A stretch of 64,000 nt of DNA from Verrucomicrobiota bacterium (GCA_015061905.1 SUVQ01000003.1:62001-126000), one strand, 5' to 3'; numbered from the stretch's first letter, positions 7,895 to 17,589 are shown. Numbers and translations: made by a program. Notes: generated by a model not told the origin, from the letters alone.

Positions 7895-8818
7895 ATGAAA
7901 AACACATTATTAATCACAACTCTCCTTGCGGCGGGAACGCTTGGCGCAATGGCGGAGGGGAATATTGATGACCGAATCTCCGGATATGATTATTCAGATT
8001 CCGGAGGTTTTCATCGCTGGTTTGAGTTTCATTGCTCTCCGGTTGGATCGAGTTCTCGTTCCGGCGTAACGAACTATAACTGGGGAGATAGCTATGATAT
8101 CAACTTAGGGCAAGATGCACGTTATGAAATAGAGTTCACGGTTAGTTTTAAAACTAGTGGTGATGTTAATGACTCAATCTTCAATATATATTTAGCTGCG
8201 GATCGGAACTCCATTTTGTTCGGTAACTATTACGATATCGGGTCGATCGGAAATAGAGGGGCGGCAGATGTGTTTCTCCATCCGGGAGTTGATGTCGGGA
8301 ATGGAGACCTGTACGTTAATGCTCCATCATACGTTCTCAATGCAAATGAACAATATGACCAAAATTCGGCTAATTGGAAAAATACATCTGTTCAGAAAGA
8401 TGATTTGACAGCTGACGGGAACACAAAAGCCGGGGAGCATACATACAGAATTGTTATTGAGGCGTTTGCTGATTACAACGCTGTCGACAAGGTGAAGTTT
8501 GTTTACCGTGGTCCCAATGATACTGACGGAACTTGGACTGCGGACAAGGACATAGAGGCTACTTTTAATAACATTAATCCTAATGCGATATTAGATCTCG
8601 GTCATTTTGTTGACGATGAGGGCGGAAGTGTTGTTGTTACGGAGGGGAGATTTTCAAAGCTTTCCCGAGTAAAAACTCCAGAGACACCTGCTCCTACGCC
8701 TACGCCGACTCCACCGCCTACGGCGCCTGAGGTTCCCGAGCCGTCGGCATTCGGAATGTTGGCGGGAGCGGGCGCGCTTGCGCTTGTTGCGGCGCGGCGT
8801 CGGCGTTCCCGTTCGTAA
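7895..8818 (+). CDS. PEP-CTERM sorting domain protein A
   Basis: A 307-residue secreted protein: signal peptide MKNTLLITTLLAAGTLGAMA, a beta-rich body with DINLGQDARYEIEFTVSF, a Pro/Thr linker (TPTPTPPPTAPEV, about residues 270-283) and a PEP-CTERM tail (VPEPSAFGMLAGAG, hydrophobic stretch, ARRRRSRS). It is paralogous to the protein at 54249 (matching DARYE and YLAxDRxSxxFGN segments). Promoter, leader, 3' end and terminator are also near-identical between the two loci, while the bodies have diverged. The body is more A+T-rich than neighbouring housekeeping genes and lacks the GGGAACG word. Its function is not recognisable; envelope or extracellular-matrix attachment is inferred from the tail. 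Confidence 0.85.
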   Translation: MKNTLLITTLLAAGTLGAMAEGNIDDRISGYDYSDSGGFHRWFEFHCSPVGSSSRSGVTNYNWGDSYDINLGQDARYEIEFTVSFKTSGDVNDSIFNIYLAADRNSILFGNYYDIGSIGNRGAADVFLHPGVDVGNGDLYVNAPSYVLNANEQYDQNSANWKNTSVQKDDLTADGNTKAGEHTYRIVIEAFADYNAVDKVKFVYRGPNDTDGTWTADKDIEATFNNINPNAILDLGHFVDDEGGSVVVTEGRFSKLSRVKTPETPAPTPTPTPPPTAPEVPEPSAFGMLAGAGALALVAARRRRSRS

Positions 8819-8856
8819 AATGTTCGGAATGATTTTTTCTTAATGTGAATTGTTTT

Positions 8857-8894
8857 GCGTTCCCGTGGCTTCGGTCGCGGGGACGTTTTTTTTT
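8857..8894 (+). terminator. Terminator of PEP-CTERM gene A
   Basis: GCGTTCCCG...CGGGGACG followed by a long T-run, 38 bases after the stop codon. The right arm differs from the GGGAACG word at one base (GGGGACG), which converts one A-T pair to a G-T wobble. The equivalent terminator of gene B (55256-55295) has the perfect pair. Confidence 0.85.
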
Positions 8895-9060
8895 TCGCGC
8901 GAAGCCGCCAAGCCGCGAAGTTTAAAAAAGAAACCACGAATAAACACGAATATTCACGAATGATTTTTTTATAAAAAACTTCGCGTCTTAGCGTCTTAGC
9001 GCGAGGTTTTTACGTCTTAGCGCGAAATTTTTACGTTTCTGCGAAAGAAGATTTTTTGCG
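8895..9060. repeat. Interspersed repeat modules between PEP-CTERM gene A and rpiB
   Basis: GCGCGAAGCCGCCAAGCCGC (about 8897), ACGAATAAACACGAATATTC (8936-8955) and then three tandem-like variants of the CGTCTTAGCGCGAGG / TTTTTACGTCTTAGCGCGAA type (8980-9060). The last part is shared with 55408-55470 upstream of nuoA and with 37314-37380 upstream of guaB. No gene is present in 8819-9132. Confidence 0.75.
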
Positions 9061-9082
9061 CGAAGTTGCAAAGGAAAAGGCT

Positions 9083-9111
9083 TTGACGGGAACGCGGATT
9101 CTCGGCATACT
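9083..9111 (+). promoter_or_regulatory. Promoter of rpiB-glyA-adk
   Basis: TTGACG (9083-9088), a 17-base spacer and CATACT (9106-9111), with the start codon 22 bases further on. Very similar CGG-CATAxT -10 boxes stand before tRNA-Val (25024) and queD (61533). A GGGAACG word lies inside the spacer. Confidence 0.65.
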
Positions 9112-9132
9112 CGCTGAAATTTTTCAACGAAC

Positions 9133-9582
9133 ATGAAGATCAGCATCGGAAGTGATCATGCGGGATTCGAATTGAAAGAAATTCTCGCCGAATATCTCCG
9201 CCGGAGCGGAGCGGAAGTCGTTGATTGCGGAACGCACTCGAAGGAGTCTGTGGATTATCCGGATTTTGCGCAGGCGGTGGCGCGTGATGTGGCGGCGGGA
9301 ACGTCTGATTTCGGCGTGCTTGTGTGTTGGACGGGCGTCGGGATTTCGATTGCGGCGAACAAAGTTCCGGGCGTGCGTGCCGTGAATTGTTATAATGCGG
9401 AAATGGCGGTGCTTTCCCGCCAGCACAACAATGCGAATGTGATTGCGTTCGGTCAAAAATTTATTGCGCCGGAAGATGCGAAGGCTTGGCTTGATATTTT
9501 TCTCAAAACGGAATTTGAGGGCGGGCGTCACGCGCGTCGCGTCGGCAAGCTTGAGCAGGGTTGTTCCTGCGGGAACGCGTAG
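9133..9582 (+). CDS. rpiB: Ribose-5-phosphate isomerase B
   Basis: This enzyme interconverts ribose 5-phosphate and ribulose 5-phosphate in the pentose phosphate pathway. It has 149 residues, as usual for the RpiB/LacAB family. Visible motifs are GSDHAGFELK (residues 6-15), VLVCWTGVGISIAANK with the catalytic cysteine near residue 66, and the RQHNNANVIAFG segment. The C-terminus ends CSCGNA, a short Cys-containing tail beyond the core. glyA starts 45 bases downstream and the adk-like gene 45 bases after that, consistent with one operon ended by the terminator at 11661. Confidence 0.95.
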   Translation: MKISIGSDHAGFELKEILAEYLRRSGAEVVDCGTHSKESVDYPDFAQAVARDVAAGTSDFGVLVCWTGVGISIAANKVPGVRAVNCYNAEMAVLSRQHNNANVIAFGQKFIAPEDAKAWLDIFLKTEFEGGRHARRVGKLEQGCSCGNA

Positions 9583-9627
9583 GGGCAGATTTTCATTTTT
9601 TTATTAAACACAAAGCAGAAAAATCCA

Positions 9628-10878
9628 ATGGCAATTAATCCGACACCTCTTGCGCAACTCGATCCGGAAGTTGCGGCGTTTATCGAAGGCGAATACAAAC
9701 GCCAGCAGTCGCACATTGAGTTGATTGCGTCCGAAAACTTTACGCTTCCTGCCGTGATGGCGGCGCAGGGTAGCGTTTTGACCAACAAATACGCGGAAGG
9801 CTACCCGCGCAAACGCTGGTATGGCGGTTGCGAGTGGGTGGACCAAGTTGAGCAGCTCGCGATTGACCGTGCGAAAAAGCTTTTCGGTGCGGAGCACGCG
9901 AATGTTCAGCCGCACGCGGGCTCGCAGGCGAATATGGCGGTTTACTTTGCCGCGCTTCAGCCGGGCGACAAAATTCTGACCATGAATCTTGCTCACGGCG
10001 GACACCTCACGCACGGCGCGCCGGTGAATTTTTCGGGAAAGCTTTACGAGGTTGTCCACTACGGCGTAGGAGAAGACGGGCTTATCAATTACGACGAAAT
10101 CGCCGAGATGGCGGAGCGCGAAAAGCCGAAGCTGATTACGGTCGGTGCCTCCGCGTATGCGCGCATCATTGATTTTAAGCGCATGGCGGAAATCGCCCAC
10201 GGGAACGGGGCGTTGCTCCTTGCCGATATTGCGCACATTGCGGGCTTGGTTGCCGGCGGGGTGCATCCGTCGCCGGTCGGGCACGCGGATTTTGTTACGA
10301 CAACGACGCACAAGACGCTCCGTGGTCCTCGCGGCGGTTTGATTCTCTGCAACGAAGAATGGGCGAAGGCGATTGATTCTGCCGTGTTCCCGGGCGCGCA
10401 GGGCGGACCGCTTGAGCATGTGATTGCGGCGAAGGCAGTTTGTTTCGGAGAAGCTCTCAAACCTGAGTTTAAGGATTACGCGAAGCAGATTGTTTCCAAC
10501 TCGAAAACTTTGGCGGCGGACTTGATGAATGCCGGCTTTAAGCTCGTTTCCGGCGGAACGGACAATCACCTTTCTCTGATCGATTTGCGCGGAAGCCATC
10601 CCGACGTTACCGGAAAAGACGCGCAGCTCGCTCTCGATGCGGCAAACATCACGACGAACAAAAACACCGTTCCCGGAGAAACGCGTTCTCCGTTCCAGGC
10701 GAGCGGCGTTCGTCTCGGCACGCCTGCCGTAACTTCGCGCGGCATGAAAGAGCCGGAAATGAAGCTTATCGCCAAGGCGATTACGACGGTTATCGATAAT
10801 ATTCGCGACGAGGCGAAAATCGCCGAAGCCCGCGAAATCGCGCGCACGCTTTGCCAAAAATTCCCGCTTCCGTATTAA
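9628..10878 (+). CDS. glyA: Serine hydroxymethyltransferase
   Basis: A PLP enzyme that converts serine and tetrahydrofolate to glycine and 5,10-methylene-tetrahydrofolate, the main one-carbon source. The 416 residues are standard length. IELIASENF near residue 30, [21 protein letters not shown] near 53 and [17 protein letters not shown] with the PLP lysine near residue 228 are all present. It is the second gene of the presumed rpiB-glyA-adk transcript. The start gives [15 protein letters not shown]; the leader AGAAAAATCCA has no Shine-Dalgarno match. Confidence 0.97.
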   Translation: MAINPTPLAQLDPEVAAFIEGEYKRQQSHIELIASENFTLPAVMAAQGSVLTNKYAEGYPRKRWYGGCEWVDQVEQLAIDRAKKLFGAEHANVQPHAGSQANMAVYFAALQPGDKILTMNLAHGGHLTHGAPVNFSGKLYEVVHYGVGEDGLINYDEIAEMAEREKPKLITVGASAYARIIDFKRMAEIAHGNGALLLADIAHIAGLVAGGVHPSPVGHADFVTTTTHKTLRGPRGGLILCNEEWAKAIDSAVFPGAQGGPLEHVIAAKAVCFGEALKPEFKDYAKQIVSNSKTLAADLMNAGFKLVSGGTDNHLSLIDLRGSHPDVTGKDAQLALDAANITTNKNTVPGETRSPFQASGVRLGTPAVTSRGMKEPEMKLIAKAITTVIDNIRDEAKIAEAREIARTLCQKFPLPY

Positions 10879-10923
10879 TCCGGCGGCGGGAACGCCGAAA
10901 ATCCAGTTTACCAGTAAAAAGTT

Positions 10924-11640
10924 ATGAGCGAAAAATTCGACGCAACAGACGAAAACAATCCCGAGGCAATTGCTTTGTTCGAAGCTATTTGGACGCGCCT
11001 TGAAGAAAAGCTCGGCAAGGACGCGCTGACGTTCCCGCAGGAGATTTTTTGGCTGAACGGAGCTCCGGGGGCGGGCAAAGGCACGCAAACGGACGCAATC
11101 CTCGGCGCACTCGGCTACAAGTCCGCTCCGATCGTGATGAGCGACCTTTTGAAGACTCCGGAAATGGAGGCAATCAAGGCGACCGGCGCGCTGGTCGGCG
11201 ACAAGGAAGTCATCACGTTGCTTTTCCGTAAACTGGTTCAACCGGAATTCCGCGGCGGCGTTCTCGTGGACGGTTTTCCGCGCACCGCCGGGCAAGTGGC
11301 TTGCCTGAAGCTTTTGGAGAAAAAGCTCGAAGCGCTCCATGCGGAAAATCCGGAAAAATTCGCCAAGCCCTCATTCAATATTCTGATGCTCTTCGTTACG
11401 GAGCAGGAAAGTGTGGATCGCCAGCTCAAGCGCGGGCGCGAAATGCAGGAAAAAGGCTTGCCGGTGCGCGAAACCGACATCGACCCGGAAAAGACGCGCA
11501 CGCGCTATCGCGTTTTTGATGAAATGACCTTGCGCCCCTTGGAATCGCTCAAGGGCAGATTTCCGTATTTTCACATCGACAGCCTCGGCACGATTGAGGA
11601 AATTTCGGAAAATATCCGGAAAATGCTCACGAACCGCTGA
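10924..11640 (+). CDS. Adenylate kinase-family nucleotide monophosphate kinase
   Basis: A 238-residue P-loop kinase. WLNGAPGAGKGTQTDA near residue 42 is the nucleotide-binding loop, VLVDGFPRTAGQV near 115 matches the DGFPR motif of adenylate kinases, and RQLKRGREMQ and RTRYRVFDEMTLRPLE correspond to the LID arginines and following helix. The 40-residue N-terminal extension before the P-loop and the very short LID (no zinc or INVAP type) differ from canonical Adk, so the substrate may be AMP or another NMP. It ends the rpiB-glyA operon; whether a canonical adk exists elsewhere cannot be seen. Confidence 0.85.
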   Translation: MSEKFDATDENNPEAIALFEAIWTRLEEKLGKDALTFPQEIFWLNGAPGAGKGTQTDAILGALGYKSAPIVMSDLLKTPEMEAIKATGALVGDKEVITLLFRKLVQPEFRGGVLVDGFPRTAGQVACLKLLEKKLEALHAENPEKFAKPSFNILMLFVTEQESVDRQLKRGREMQEKGLPVRETDIDPEKTRTRYRVFDEMTLRPLESLKGRFPYFHIDSLGTIEEISENIRKMLTNR

Positions 11641-11660
11641 TTTTTGTGAATCCGTAAAAA

Positions 11661-11704
11661 GCGTTCCCGTGAATCCTTGTTCGATTTCGCGGGAACGCTT
11701 TTTT
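11661..11704 (+). terminator. Terminator of the rpiB-glyA-adk operon, inverted GGGAACG pair
   Basis: GCGTTCCCG (11661-11669) pairs with CGGGAACGC (about 11690-11698), followed by T6. It begins 20 bases after the stop of the kinase gene. Confidence 0.9.
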
Positions 11705-11871
11705 GTTTTCCATGCAAAAAAGATAGAAGGGCAATCGGGCAAGAAATGCGGGCGCGCTTCGCGAAAAGTATTTTCCCTTTACGGAAAGTCTTTTTCGAGC
11801 GATAATCTCGGCGGTTTTCCCGTTCTTCTTTTTTTTTTTCTTTCAAATAACTCAAAAAAACAAATTCTGCT

Positions 11872-13602
11872 ATGAAAATTTTGATGATTTCTCCCGAAAT
11901 TGCGCCGTATTCCAAGACGGGCGGACTTGGCGATGCCGTTGCGGCGCTGACAAAAGCTGTTGCCGAGCGCGGACATGAGGTGCGCGTGTTTACTCCGCTT
12001 TACGGCTCCGTGAAACGTGTCGGGGAATGGACCGCGTATCCGGATCCGGTGCGCGTGGAGCTCGGGTTCGGCATGTATGGCGATTGTCGCGTGTGGGAAG
12101 TGCCGTTTCACAAGGCGCAAATTGAATTTTGCGAATACAATCATTTCTTCGGAGCACCGGAGGTTTATTCGCAGCGCAAAGACGACGCGTATCGCTTCGC
12201 GTTTTTCTGTCGCGCGGCGATTGATTTTTGCGAGCAGGCAAACTGGATTCCCGACATCGTGCATTGCCACGACTGGACGACGGGGCTCGTTCCCGCGATG
12301 CTCAACACCCGCGACAACTGGCGGCGCATCGCTCGCGCGGGAACGGTGTTTACCATCCACAATCTCCAGCACCAGGGGCTTTGCGAAAAAGGTATTATCG
12401 ACTATCTCGGCTTGCCGTGGGGACTTTTTACGAATGATAATTACGAGTGCCTCGGCGGTTTGAACATGATGAAAGGCGCGCTTTATCATTCCACGAAAAT
12501 TACGACTGTTTCGCCGACTTATGCCTACGAAATTCAGACTCCGCAATACGGTTTCGGCATCGACCACGTTTTGCGACACCGCGCGCGCGATTTGACGGGA
12601 ATCATCAACGGTATTGATTATCAGGAATGGTCTCCGCTCGTGGATAAATACATTCCCGCTCATTATCACGCGGAAGATTTTACGGGAAAACGCATTTGCA
12701 AGGCGGAACTTCAAAGGGCTTGCGGCTTGCCGGAAAAGGAAAACGTTCCCGTTTTCGGCGTTGTTTCGCGTCTTTACGATCAAAAAGGGCTGGATTTGTT
12801 TGCCGGAATTTTGCCGGAATTGCTTTCGCGTGCGGAAATGCAGGTCGTCTTGCTCGGAAGCGGCGATCCCGCGCTGGAAAGCGCGTTCGGGCGCATCGCG
12901 GCGTCGTTCCCGTCGAAAATGTATGCGCGGATCGGATACGACAATAAACTTTCCCACATGATTGAAGCCGGGTCGGACTTTTTTGTCATGCCGTCGCGCT
13001 TTGAGCCTTGCGGCTTGAATCAGATGTATTCCATGGCTTACGGCACGCCGCCGATTGTGCGCACGACGGGCGGGCTTGTGGATACCGTCGCCGCGTGGTC
13101 GCCGAAAGCTCCGGGGCAAGGCACCGGCATCAACTTCCAGGACGCGGATCAGCACGCGTTGCTTTGGGCGATTGAGCGCGCGCTCCAGCTCTATTACGAT
13201 CACGCGTCGGATTATTATGTCGTGCGTCGCAACGGCATGTGTAAGGATTTTTCTTGGGATCGCTCCGTTGATAAATACGAAGAAGTTTATAAAAGCGCGA
13301 TTGAGATGCGTAAGGGCGCGTTCCCGCCGCCGCCGAAATTGGTAAAACCGGAACCGAAAAAGCCCGTTCCCGCCGTAAAAACTGTCGTGGTTCCCGAAAA
13401 GCCCGTCGCGGTTCCCGAAAATCCCGTCGCGGAATCCGTAAAAACGGCACCCGAGGAAAAAAACGAGAAGGAAAAGACGCCCGTTCCCGCGCCGAAGCCT
13501 GCACCGGCTCCGAAGCCTGCGGCAAAAGCTCCCGTTCCCGCGGCGAAACCGTCCGTTTCAAAAAAGTCTGCGACAAAAAAATCTTCGAAGCGTAGAAAAT
13601 AA
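11872..13602 (+). CDS. glgA: Glycogen/starch synthase with C-terminal Pro/Lys-rich tail
   Basis: GT5-family synthase that adds glucosyl units from ADP- (or UDP-) glucose to alpha-1,4-glucan. The N-terminal KTGGLGDAVAAL (residues 15-26) is the donor-binding loop; VHCHDWTTGLVPAML near 130, FTIHNLQHQG near 160 and the C-terminal PSRFEPCGLNQMYSMAYGT near 370 complete the family pattern. The enzyme core ends near residue 480. About 95 further residues are a Pro/Ala/Lys/Val repeat (KPVPAVKTVVVPEKPVAVPE) ending KKSATKKSSKRRK, unusual for this family. A strong terminator follows. The leader before the ATG lacks a Shine-Dalgarno sequence. Confidence 0.93.
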   Translation: MKILMISPEIAPYSKTGGLGDAVAALTKAVAERGHEVRVFTPLYGSVKRVGEWTAYPDPVRVELGFGMYGDCRVWEVPFHKAQIEFCEYNHFFGAPEVYSQRKDDAYRFAFFCRAAIDFCEQANWIPDIVHCHDWTTGLVPAMLNTRDNWRRIARAGTVFTIHNLQHQGLCEKGIIDYLGLPWGLFTNDNYECLGGLNMMKGALYHSTKITTVSPTYAYEIQTPQYGFGIDHVLRHRARDLTGIINGIDYQEWSPLVDKYIPAHYHAEDFTGKRICKAELQRACGLPEKENVPVFGVVSRLYDQKGLDLFAGILPELLSRAEMQVVLLGSGDPALESAFGRIAASFPSKMYARIGYDNKLSHMIEAGSDFFVMPSRFEPCGLNQMYSMAYGTPPIVRTTGGLVDTVAAWSPKAPGQGTGINFQDADQHALLWAIERALQLYYDHASDYYVVRRNGMCKDFSWDRSVDKYEEVYKSAIEMRKGAFPPPPKLVKPEPKKPVPAVKTVVVPEKPVAVPENPVAESVKTAPEEKNEKEKTPVPAPKPAPAPKPAAKAPVPAAKPSVSKKSATKKSSKRRK

Positions 13603-13647
13603 AAATTTTCATAAAAAAAGCAAAAAACGAAAATTTTTAAACACGAA

Positions 13648-13686
13648 GCTTCCGGAGCCAAAAACGGCTCCGGAGGCTTTTTTTTT
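13648..13686 (+). terminator. Terminator of glgA
   Basis: GCTTCCGGAGCC and GGCTCCGGAGGC form a 12-base-pair stem around AAAAAC, followed by a run of nine T. Unlike many others here it does not use the GGGAACG word. Confidence 0.9.
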
Positions 13687-13792
13687 GCGGGAACGCGGCG
13701 ACGACATCTTATTTCGAAACGCTTGTTAGAACTATTCGCTTTACGTTCGGGAAAGGAGAGAGTAATTTTGACCCTCGCATTTATTATCGAAA

Positions 13793-14989
13793 ATGAGCAA
13801 CACCTGTTCTCCTCTTTCAGTTTGGGCACGAAATATTGCGCCGTCGCCGACGTTGGCAGTTGACGCCAAGGCGAAGGCTCTTAAAGCCGAAGGCAAGGAC
13901 GTTTGCGGCTTCGGTGCCGGCGAGCCGGACTTTGATACGCCGCAGTTCATCAAAGATGCGTGTGCAAAAGCACTTTCCGAAGGGAAAACAAAATATGTGC
14001 CGACGCCGGGGATTTTGCCTTTGCGTAAGGCAATCGCGGCGGATTGCACGGCGCGCGGTTTTCGCAATATTACGGAAGCCAACGTCGTCCTCAGCCCGGG
14101 CGGAAAAATGTCCTGCTACCTCGCGGTGGTGGCGACGGTGAGCCCCGGGGACGAAGTGATTATTCCGGCTCCGTATTGGGTCAGCTATCCGGAAATGGTG
14201 AAGCTTGCCGGCGGCGAGCCGAAATTTATTCTCGCGGAAGATACAAACGGCTTCAAAATCACTCCGGAACAGCTCCGTGCCGCGATTACGCCGAAGACGA
14301 AAATGCTCATTCTTACGTCCCCGTCCAACCCGACGGGAGCGGTGTATTCCCGCGAGGAGCTCGAAGCCTTGGTCGCCGTTGCCGTTGAGCACAATATTTA
14401 CATTCTTTCGGACGAGATTTACTCGTTTTTGACTTATGACGGTGTCGCTTCCAGCCATCCGGCGACATTTTCGGAGCGCGCTTCGGAACTCGTGATTACG
14501 GCTTCCGGATTTGCGAAAACGTATGCGATGACGGGGTGGCGCCTCGGCACGATTGTCGCTCCGGCGACGATTGCGAAGGCGATTGCGAATCTGCAAAGCC
14601 AAATGTCTTCGAACTGCACAAGCTTTGCGCAATTCGGTGCGCTTGCCGTTTATGAGCAACCGGAAAAGGCGCGTGCGGCCGTGGCGGAAATGCTGGAATG
14701 TTTCGATCGCCGCCGCCAAATGCTTTGGGAAGGGCTGAATGCAATTCCGGGAATTTCCTGCTACCGTTCGCAGGGCGCATTTTATCTGTTCCCGAATATT
14801 AAATCTTTCGGAATGAGTTCCTCGGAATTTGCGGCAAAGCTCTTGGAAGAAGAGCTCGTTGCCGTCGTTCCCGGCATCGCTTTCGGCGCGGAAGGCTATA
14901 TTCGCTTGAGCTACGCGACGGCGGACGAAACGATTCGCAAGGGGCTCGAACGCATTGCTCGCTTTTGCAAAAAATTGCGCGGCGAATAA
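13793..14989 (+). CDS. Pyridoxal-phosphate aminotransferase, aspartate type (class I, AT-Ib)
   Basis: A 398-residue class-I aminotransferase, probably aspartate:2-oxoglutarate transaminase. [17 protein letters not shown] near residue 39, [18 protein letters not shown] near 173 and [15 protein letters not shown] with the PLP lysine near 237 are diagnostic; [12 protein letters not shown] near 365 holds the substrate arginine. The close match to bacterial subgroup Ib enzymes fits aspartate, or aspartate/prephenate, use; exact specificity cannot be read. It stands alone between two terminators. Confidence 0.92.
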   Translation: MSNTCSPLSVWARNIAPSPTLAVDAKAKALKAEGKDVCGFGAGEPDFDTPQFIKDACAKALSEGKTKYVPTPGILPLRKAIAADCTARGFRNITEANVVLSPGGKMSCYLAVVATVSPGDEVIIPAPYWVSYPEMVKLAGGEPKFILAEDTNGFKITPEQLRAAITPKTKMLILTSPSNPTGAVYSREELEALVAVAVEHNIYILSDEIYSFLTYDGVASSHPATFSERASELVITASGFAKTYAMTGWRLGTIVAPATIAKAIANLQSQMSSNCTSFAQFGALAVYEQPEKARAAVAEMLECFDRRRQMLWEGLNAIPGISCYRSQGAFYLFPNIKSFGMSSSEFAAKLLEEELVAVVPGIAFGAEGYIRLSYATADETIRKGLERIARFCKKLRGE

Positions 14990-15023
14990 TTCCGGATTGT
15001 TTCCGTTCCCGGAATAAGGAAAA

Positions 15024-15055
15024 AAGTGCGTTCCCGAACGGGCGCACTTTTTTTT
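15024..15055 (+). terminator. Terminator of the aminotransferase gene
   Basis: AAGTGCG-TTCCCGAACGGG-CGCACTT followed by a T-run. One CGTTCCC word is part of the left arm and loop. Confidence 0.85.
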
Positions 15056-15079
15056 GTATTTTCCCCCGGCATATCATAA

Positions 15080-15820
15080 ATGAATTTTGAAAAAACCGAG
15101 TCTTGCGCTGTTCTCGCCCTCCACGGATTTACGGGAGCGGGCGACGATTTTGAATATTTGAAAACGCATTGCGCGGACGGCGTGCGCTGGGATACGCCGA
15201 ATCTTCCCGCGCTTCCGCCGGCAGAGCTTTGCGCTTTCCTGCGTTCCCGTTGGGAGCGGCTTGCGGGAACGCCGCGAATCCTGCTCGGATATTCCATGGG
15301 CGGACGCATTGCGCTCCATTTGGAGCGTGAAATTTCGTGGAACGCGGGCGATAAACTTGTGCTCGTTTCCTCGTCGCCCGGGCTTGCAACGGAGCGGGAA
15401 CGCAAAGAACGGCGCGCCGCAGATGAAATATTAGCAAAAAAAATCGAAGCAACCGCTTCCGCAAAATTATTTTACGAGGAATGGAAAAAGCATCCGCTGA
15501 TTGCGACGCAGAGCCGTTTGCCGTCGCCGTGGCGGGAACGTCTTCTTGAGCGGCGGGCGCGCGCGGATAAGAGCGTCTGGGCAACGCATTTGCGCTTGCT
15601 TGGCACGGGAACGCTACCGTCGCTTTGGGGAAAACTTGCCGAAATCCCCGCGCCGGAAATTCTGCTCATCGTCGGGGAAGAAGATATGAAATTCCGCGGC
15701 ATCGTCGAAAAGATGGCGCAGGAAATGCCGCAGGCGAAAATGCTTGTCGTTACCGGAAGCGGGCATTCTCCGCATCTGGAAAATCCCGCAGGAATGGCGT
15801 CGGTAATTGGAGCACGGTAA
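15080..15820 (+). CDS. Alpha/beta hydrolase, MenH-like
   Basis: A 246-residue alpha/beta-hydrolase. LHGFTGAGDDFEYL near residue 14 gives the oxyanion region, LLGYSMGGRIALHL near 74 the nucleophile elbow (Ser in GYSMGG), LIVGEEDMKF near 200 the acid and GSGHSPHLENP near 229 the catalytic histidine. The GYSMGGR form and the spacing resemble MenH, the menaquinone enzyme that releases pyruvate from SEPHCHC. No other men genes are adjacent, so the assignment rests on motif similarity alone. The ligase at 15903 converges on it from the opposite strand. Confidence 0.75.
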   Translation: MNFEKTESCAVLALHGFTGAGDDFEYLKTHCADGVRWDTPNLPALPPAELCAFLRSRWERLAGTPRILLGYSMGGRIALHLEREISWNAGDKLVLVSSSPGLATERERKERRAADEILAKKIEATASAKLFYEEWKKHPLIATQSRLPSPWRERLLERRARADKSVWATHLRLLGTGTLPSLWGKLAEIPAPEILLIVGEEDMKFRGIVEKMAQEMPQAKMLVVTGSGHSPHLENPAGMASVIGAR

Positions 15821-15902
15821 ATCCTCGGAAAGTAAACAATCTTCGCCACTTCGCGCGAAAAATTTGCCGTAGAGGTGTTCCCGTCGGATGCGGCAGGCAG
15901 GC

Positions 15903-17576
15903 TTAACGTTCCGTGTTTTTCAAGCGCCGAGCTGTTTTTTCGTAAAACTTTTTCAGCGTGAGACGATGGATTTTTGCGTTGTGGCGAACGTCCACCGGAA
16001 ATTTTTTCGGATGAATAAAAAAGCGGGAAATTCCGCGCGTGTGCTCAAATTTTTGAGCGAGAGCCTTGAGCTCTTCAAGAATTTCCGAGCGGCGGACTTT
16101 GGACGTTCCCGGACGGAGTTCGACGACGATGGCGGGAAGGGCGTTCCCGCGTTCTCCGAGTCCGATGAGCGCGGAGCGAAACACGTCCGGGTGCGTGTTG
16201 AAAACCGGTTCGCAGGCTTCGGTGAAAAGCGTTCCCGTAGCGGTTTCAATGCGTTCCGCTTTGCGACCGAGGAACCAAAGTCTGCCTTCGTTGTCGAGGT
16301 AGCCGATGTCTCCCATACGATGCCAGACGGAGCCGTCGGCGGCGTCTTTGATTTTTGCGGCGGCGGTCGCGCTTGCGTTGTTGAAATATCGGTGCGTGGT
16401 TGTCGGTCCGCAAACGCAGATTTCTCCGGGTGTTCCGGCGGGGAGGGCGGGAACGCTGTCGAAGGACGCGACGGGCGCATCGGAAATCGGAATGATGCGG
16501 ACGCGGTTTTGCGGGAGAATTTTTCCGGTGCAGGTGCCTTTTCCCTGCTCGGTTTGCGTTCCCGTGGCAGAGAGCACCTCGTTTGCCGAAATGTCGGAAA
16601 CGGGAAGGTTTTCCGTTGCGCCGTAAGGAGAATGAATTTCGGCGTTCGGCAAAATTTTTCGCAAAAGCTTCATCAGCGAAGGCGGAACCGCCGTGCCGGC
16701 ACAAAGGATGCGCCGCACGGACGGAAGCGTTTCTCCGCGCTCATCGCAATATTCGGCAATTTTGCGCCAAAGAATCGGAGAGCCGAACGAGTTGGTGACA
16801 TTGTTTTGGCGAATCGCGCGCACGATTTTTTCCGGATTAAGCGTTGCCGGTTTGGACGGATTCATTTCGGGCGTAACGGTTGTCATGCCGAGTGCCGGAT
16901 TGAAAAGCGCAAAAATGGACAGTAGCGGCAAATCCACTTCGCCCGGGCAAATTCCGTAAAAATCCCGCACGATTTCACGTTGTGCGTCGAACATTCCATG
17001 CGTGTAGCAAACGCCCTTGGGCGCGCCCGTAGAGCCGCTGGTGAAAAGAATGGCGGCAAGGCAATCCGCTTCCGCACGGACGATTTCGCGCTCGCAATCC
17101 GCGCGTCGTGAACGCGTCTCAATTTCCCGGCGGAACTTGCGCGTGCCGACCGTCGCCGTAATTTTCACGGAGGAGAATTTTTTGAAAAATACGCGACGCA
17201 CCCATTGGGCGAGAGGAATTCCCACGAGTGCTTCCGGAGCCGTATTTTCCACGCAGCGCAGAAAACTTTTCAAGCCCATTCCGGGGTCAATCGCGACGGG
17301 AACGGCGGCGAGGCGAAACAGCGCAAAGGCGCATAGAATCAAATCGAGCCCCGGGCGCGCCATCAGTAACGTTCGCGTTCCCGCGCGGATGCCGAGGGAT
17401 TTAAAATAGTCCGCCGTTCCCGCCGTAACGGCATCGAGTTCTGCAAAGGAAAGTTCTTCGTAGTCGATGGAGCCGTCCGGAAGGCGTCCCCGCGGGTAGC
17501 GAATGGCGCAATGTTCGGGAACGCGTTCGGCGGATTCCTGCAAAAAGCGGGCAACATTGAAAGAGGGCAAATTCAT
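15903..17576 (-). CDS. AMP-dependent acyl-CoA ligase/synthetase, OleC-like
   Basis: A 557-residue ANL-superfamily enzyme that adenylates an acid. ILFTSGSTGAPKGVCYTHGM near residue 193 is the AMP/phosphate loop, SPYGATENLPVS near 314 the A5 motif and MGDIGYLDNEGRLWFLGRKAE near 420-440 the hinge. Length, N-terminus and composition recall OleC, the beta-lactone synthetase of olefin biosynthesis found in Opitutae, but oleA, oleB and oleD are not adjacent, so a general fatty acyl-CoA ligase remains possible. It overlaps nothing; a small lipoprotein gene lies upstream on the same strand, separated by a terminator. Confidence 0.8.
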   Translation of the reverse strand: MNLPSFNVARFLQESAERVPEHCAIRYPRGRLPDGSIDYEELSFAELDAVTAGTADYFKSLGIRAGTRTLLMARPGLDLILCAFALFRLAAVPVAIDPGMGLKSFLRCVENTAPEALVGIPLAQWVRRVFFKKFSSVKITATVGTRKFRREIETRSRRADCEREIVRAEADCLAAILFTSGSTGAPKGVCYTHGMFDAQREIVRDFYGICPGEVDLPLLSIFALFNPALGMTTVTPEMNPSKPATLNPEKIVRAIRQNNVTNSFGSPILWRKIAEYCDERGETLPSVRRILCAGTAVPPSLMKLLRKILPNAEIHSPYGATENLPVSDISANEVLSATGTQTEQGKGTCTGKILPQNRVRIIPISDAPVASFDSVPALPAGTPGEICVCGPTTTHRYFNNASATAAAKIKDAADGSVWHRMGDIGYLDNEGRLWFLGRKAERIETATGTLFTEACEPVFNTHPDVFRSALIGLGERGNALPAIVVELRPGTSKVRRSEILEELKALAQKFEHTRGISRFFIHPKKFPVDVRHNAKIHRLTLKKFYEKTARRLKNTER

Positions 17577-17589
17577 CGTTTTCGGGAAT

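Noticed and set aside
9604-11340. 578-codon minus-strand frame across glyA and the adk-like gene.
   Set aside because: Arg/Phe/His-rich shadow opposite well-identified genes.
15888-16925. 345-codon plus-strand frame opposite the OleC-like ligase.
   Set aside because: Shadow of an ANL-family gene with intact motifs on the other strand.
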